Assembly (NCBI GenBank): GCA_036732755.1
Contig: DAINBU010000016.1
Location: 1-53,653 of the forward strand
Direction of reading: 5' to 3'
DNA length: 53,653 nt
Source of the DNA: DASRRB01 sp036732755
GTDB lineage: Bacteria > Planctomycetota > B15-G4 > SIAN01
Of the stretch, positions 51,324 to 53,653 are shown in pieces. The translations under genes and the position numbers were made by a program. The notes under the pieces were generated by a model. It was not told where the DNA came from. It searched no databases and saw only the letters and a program-made list of their open reading frames with translations. Each line of letters starts with the position of its first letter. Position 1 is the first letter of the stretch.

Positions 51324-53348
51324 TTCGGCTCGACGAGCAGCCATCCCGTCATCTCCATGTGCAGCGCCGAGCAGAACTCGGTGCAGTACCACGGGTAGAC
51401 GCCGGCCTTGGAGGCGACGAACTCGACGCGCTGCGTCGCGCCGGGATCGATGGACGCGGTCACGTTGTAGCCCGCGAGCCCGAAGCCGTGCGTCGCGTCC
51501 TCGGCGCTCTCCGCGTTGGTGATGTCGAGGACGACGCGGTCGCCCTGCTTCACGCGGATCGTGTCGGGCTTGTACTGCGAGCGGATCACGACGACCCGCG
51601 CGTGGACGCCGTCCGCCGTGCGCTCGATGACTTCCTTGCCCTGCTCCGTCGCGGTCGGCGCCTTCGCCATGGTCGCGGGGTCGGTGCCGGGCGGATAGAC
51701 GCGCCAGCCCGCGATGCGGTCGGTCTCGATGATCTGCGAGTTGTGCGGCTCGCCGATGATCGGCACCTCCTTCAGCATCCGCATCTTCGGACCGGAGATG
51801 TCGATCAGCTCGAGGTTCTGCGGGTGGAGCGGACCCTCGCCGGGATGGCGGTCGACCGTCCACTTGTTGAGCGCGACGAGGTAGCGGCCGCGCGGACGGG
51901 TCGTGTTGGAGCCCGGCGTCTGCAGGTGGCCGATGTTGTAGTGGATGTTGATCTTGTCGACGAGCTGCCAGGCCTTGTCGGCCGGCACGTAGGGCGGACC
52001 GAGCGTGAACTTCGCGACCGCGCTGTCGAGGAAGAGGCTGACGTAGCCGTGGCCCTGGTCGTCGAAGACGGTGTGCAGCGGCCCGAGCCCCACCTCGACG
52101 TAGGCCTCACGGCAGGAGTCGTACTTGAGGACCGGGATCCCGTACGGGTCGCGCTTCTCGAAGTCCTTGGCGCGGATCGCCTCGCGGATCTTCGCGACCG
52201 AGTAGGCGGTGACGTGGGGATCGAGCTTGCCGGCGATCAGGACGTATTCGCCGCCGGGCGTGATGTCGCAGCCGTGCGGGCTCTTCGACTCGGGCACGAA
52301 GTAGAGGATCCCTTCGTCGCGCGCGACGTCGAGCGGGACGACCTTGATGCCGCCGCGCGTGACGACCTTCGGGCTGTTCGCGTCGACCAGCTCCTTGGCG
52401 CGCTTCCACGCCACGACGTGGAGGTAGTCCATCTCGTTCAGCGAGGCGCCGATCTCCATCGGCGTGCGCCCCTCCATGTTCCCGCCGGTCGACATCTCGG
52501 TGTTCATCGAGTTGCAGAAGAAGAGGTCGTCGTTGGCGCCCTTGCCGCCGATCGAGAGGTCCTGCCAGTAGGGCGGCAGCTCGATCTGGAACGACTCCTC
52601 GAGCACGATGCGGCCGCGCGCGCGGTCGAACTTGTGCAGCGTCATCGCGCCGCGGTACTTCTGCGCGTACTCCTCGATCGGCGCGTAGACGCCGGGCCCG
52701 CCGGGCGCGGGCTGGAAGGTCGTGACGACGAACCACTCGGAGTCGGCGGTGAGGAAGCCGGAGTGGTCGGAGACGACGTTGGGCGTCTTCACGATCTGCT
52801 TGGTCTTGAAGTCGCGCAGGTCGACGACGGCGACGCGGCCGGCCGCCTTGTCGGTCGCGAAGACGAACTCGCCGTCGTAGTCGCCATTCGTGAGCGAGAT
52901 CTGCGGGTGGTGCAGGTCGCCCCAGGTCGTGGTCGGCAGGTCGGGATCGAAGGTGCCGGCCTTGAGGACGTCGGACCCTTCCGCGCCCTGTGCCCACCCC
53001 TGCCACGAGTTGGGCGCGTAGACCGGGATCTCCTTCAGCATCCGCATCGACGGGATGCCGATCAGGTAGATCGAGCCGGCGTGCCCGCCGCTCGTCACCA
53101 TCGTGAACTCGTCGTACCTGCCCGGCGGCGTGCACGTCTCGATGGCGGCGCGCGCCTCGTCGGGATCGAGGTCGCGCTCGAGCGCGTACTTCTCGAGGGN
53201 NNNNNNNNNACCCGACCACGCCTCCCCCGCCGCTCGCGAGGACCGAAGCCTCCTCGCGCGGCGCGCACGTGGCGACCGCCAGCGCGGCCGCGCCGGCCGC
53301 CGTCATCGCGCCAAGGATGCCGCCCGGAATCCTGCGGTTCGCGCCCAT
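51320..53348 (-). CDS. nosZ: Nitrous oxide reductase NosZ (clade II type), interrupted by an assembly gap
   Basis: Periplasmic multicopper enzyme reducing N2O to N2. CuZ-ligand regions are DLHHPQIS, SDHSG, SPHGCDITPGGEYVLIAGKL, GPLHTVFDDQGHGYVSLFLD and HYNIGHLQTPG. The C-terminal cupredoxin domain has ATHGFGLAGYN and the CuA site CTEFCSALHMEM. The signal peptide from ATG 53348 has no F-L-K after its RR, so it looks like a Sec rather than Tat signal, as in clade II. Ten N at 53200-53209 break the frame: the N-terminal 46 residues and the part from LEKYALERDLDPD onward are not in phase, so gap length is not real. GGAGGA precedes the ATG. First gene of the nos operon. Confidence 0.95.
53200..53209. 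other. Assembly gap (run of N) inside nosZ
   Basis: Ten undetermined bases. The reading frame before and after does not match at this length, so the run is a placeholder of unknown true length rather than ten real bases. Confidence 0.99.
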
Positions 53349-53503
53349 GCTTCTGTCCTCCGGCGAATCGCCGGCGACGAGATGCCGCCGGCGTGCAGGG
53401 CGCGGGAGAGCACGCGCCTTGCCGATCGAGGCGCCCCGGCGGCGGCGCGGGCGGAGGCGCGGACGGCGGCGAACGCGGTGGGAAGGACGCCCCGCCGAAC
53501 TCG

Positions 53504-53516
53504 TTAACCTGGTTAA
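53504..53516. promoter_or_regulatory. AT-rich palindrome upstream of nosZ (candidate operator)
   Basis: TTAACC-T-GGTTAA is a perfect 13-base palindrome about 155 bases upstream of the nosZ start, in an AT-rich island (53504-53520) within otherwise very GC-rich DNA. It does not match the FNR/CRP consensus (TTGAT-N4-ATCAA). It may be an operator or part of the nos promoter; it also touches the stop region of the partial gene beyond it. Confidence 0.35.
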
Positions 53517-53519
53517 TTA

Positions 53520-53653
53520 TCAGCGCGGATTCGACCGCGCGCCGCGCGTTCTTCGAGGGCGCGCACCGGACAGCCCGAGCCGTACTGCTCGGCGGCGCAG
53601 GTCGGCGGGCAGGGCGTGGATCACCTTCGCCGTGTCCTTATCGAGGATCTGGG
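53520..53653 (-). CDS. Possible 3' fragment of an unknown gene
   Basis: On the minus strand one frame is open from the window edge, beginning QILDKDTAKVIHALPADLRR, to a TGA at 53520-53522. A second frame gives EQYGSGCPVRALEERAARG and ends in a TAA at 53513-53515. Neither is convincing alone. Together, with one base added or lost near LRRR/AEQYG, they could be a single short C-terminal region containing a GCP motif, reminiscent of DUF1858-like domains. Too little is present to decide. Confidence 0.22.
   Translation of the reverse strand, partial: QILDKDTAKVIHALPADLRRRAVRLGLSGARPRRTRGARSNPR

Noticed and set aside
53240..53348. NosZ N-terminus considered as a Tat signal
   Set aside because: There is an Arg-Arg pair, but it is followed by I-P-G rather than x-F-L-K, and the other NosZ features are those of the Sec-exported clade II type.
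1..53653. Search for tRNA, rRNA, transposase, integrase and attachment-site signatures
   Set aside because: No cloverleaf-like segment with conserved T-loop, no rRNA-like stretch and no transposase or recombinase protein motif was seen by reading; a dedicated RNA search was not possible here.

Overview
The window is 53.6 kb of very GC-rich bacterial DNA, densely coding, with no gene-free stretch longer than about 300 bases. No tRNA, rRNA, insertion sequence, phage gene or CRISPR array was seen. The gene content points to Planctomycetota or a close relative. Supporting it are a DUF1501 / DUF1549-DUF1553 / cytochrome-WD40 operon, an ASPIC/UnbV protein with FG-GAP repeats, many lipoproteins and exported proteins of unknown role, and two beta-propeller proteins sharing a C-terminal domain that I associate with poorly characterised marine planctomycetes. 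This placement is inference from gene families, not phylogeny. The left edge carries a perfect fold-back and the right part a run of ten N, so this looks like a draft or metagenome contig.

Layout. 1-8.3 kb: a truncated hypothetical gene, a HAD phosphatase, a trans-sulfuration PLP enzyme, a small membrane protein, a TPR lipoprotein paired with an FG-GAP/ASPIC lipoprotein, a degenerate SGNH-like protein and a phosphoglycolate-phosphatase-like HAD. 8.3-12.3 kb (minus strand): two toast-rack (DUF4097-like) lipoproteins, class I fructose-1,6-bisphosphatase and an exported hypothetical translationally coupled to a very large secreted alpha/beta hydrolase (12.3-15.3 kb). 15.5-23.7 kb: RsmE-type rRNA methyltransferase, two tandem seven-repeat propeller proteins, an HI0933-like flavoprotein coupled to an RlmD-type rRNA methyltransferase, and an M64 metallopeptidase. 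23.9-29.8 kb: one RHS/YD-repeat protein of about 1,970 residues with unusual internal repeats. 30-36.8 kb: a Gfo/Idh/MocA oxidoreductase, a LysM-like exported protein, a two-gene membrane cluster, a lipoprotein, a TIM-barrel sugar isomerase/epimerase and a HEAT-like exported protein.

36.8-45.5 kb (minus strand): a four-gene operon, in transcription order DUF1501 (Tat), a pre-peptidase-domain protein, DUF1549/DUF1553 with cytochrome-type motifs, and a cytochrome/WD40/coiled-coil protein. 45.6-53.3 kb (minus strand): a nitrous oxide reductase operon, nosZ-nosD-nosF-nosY-nosL, followed by a tetraheme cytochrome c lipoprotein and a cupin. NosZ is of the clade II (Sec-exported) type. NosD carries an N-terminal multi-pass membrane domain that looks like the clade II NosB protein fused to it. 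NosZ would reduce N2O to N2 in the periplasm, NosD/F/Y/L would serve copper-centre maturation, and the tetraheme cytochrome is a plausible electron donor.

A recurring feature is the four-base start/stop overlap of the form NTGA. I count eleven junctions, using ATG, GTG, TTG and possibly CTG starts, which argues for extensive translational coupling.
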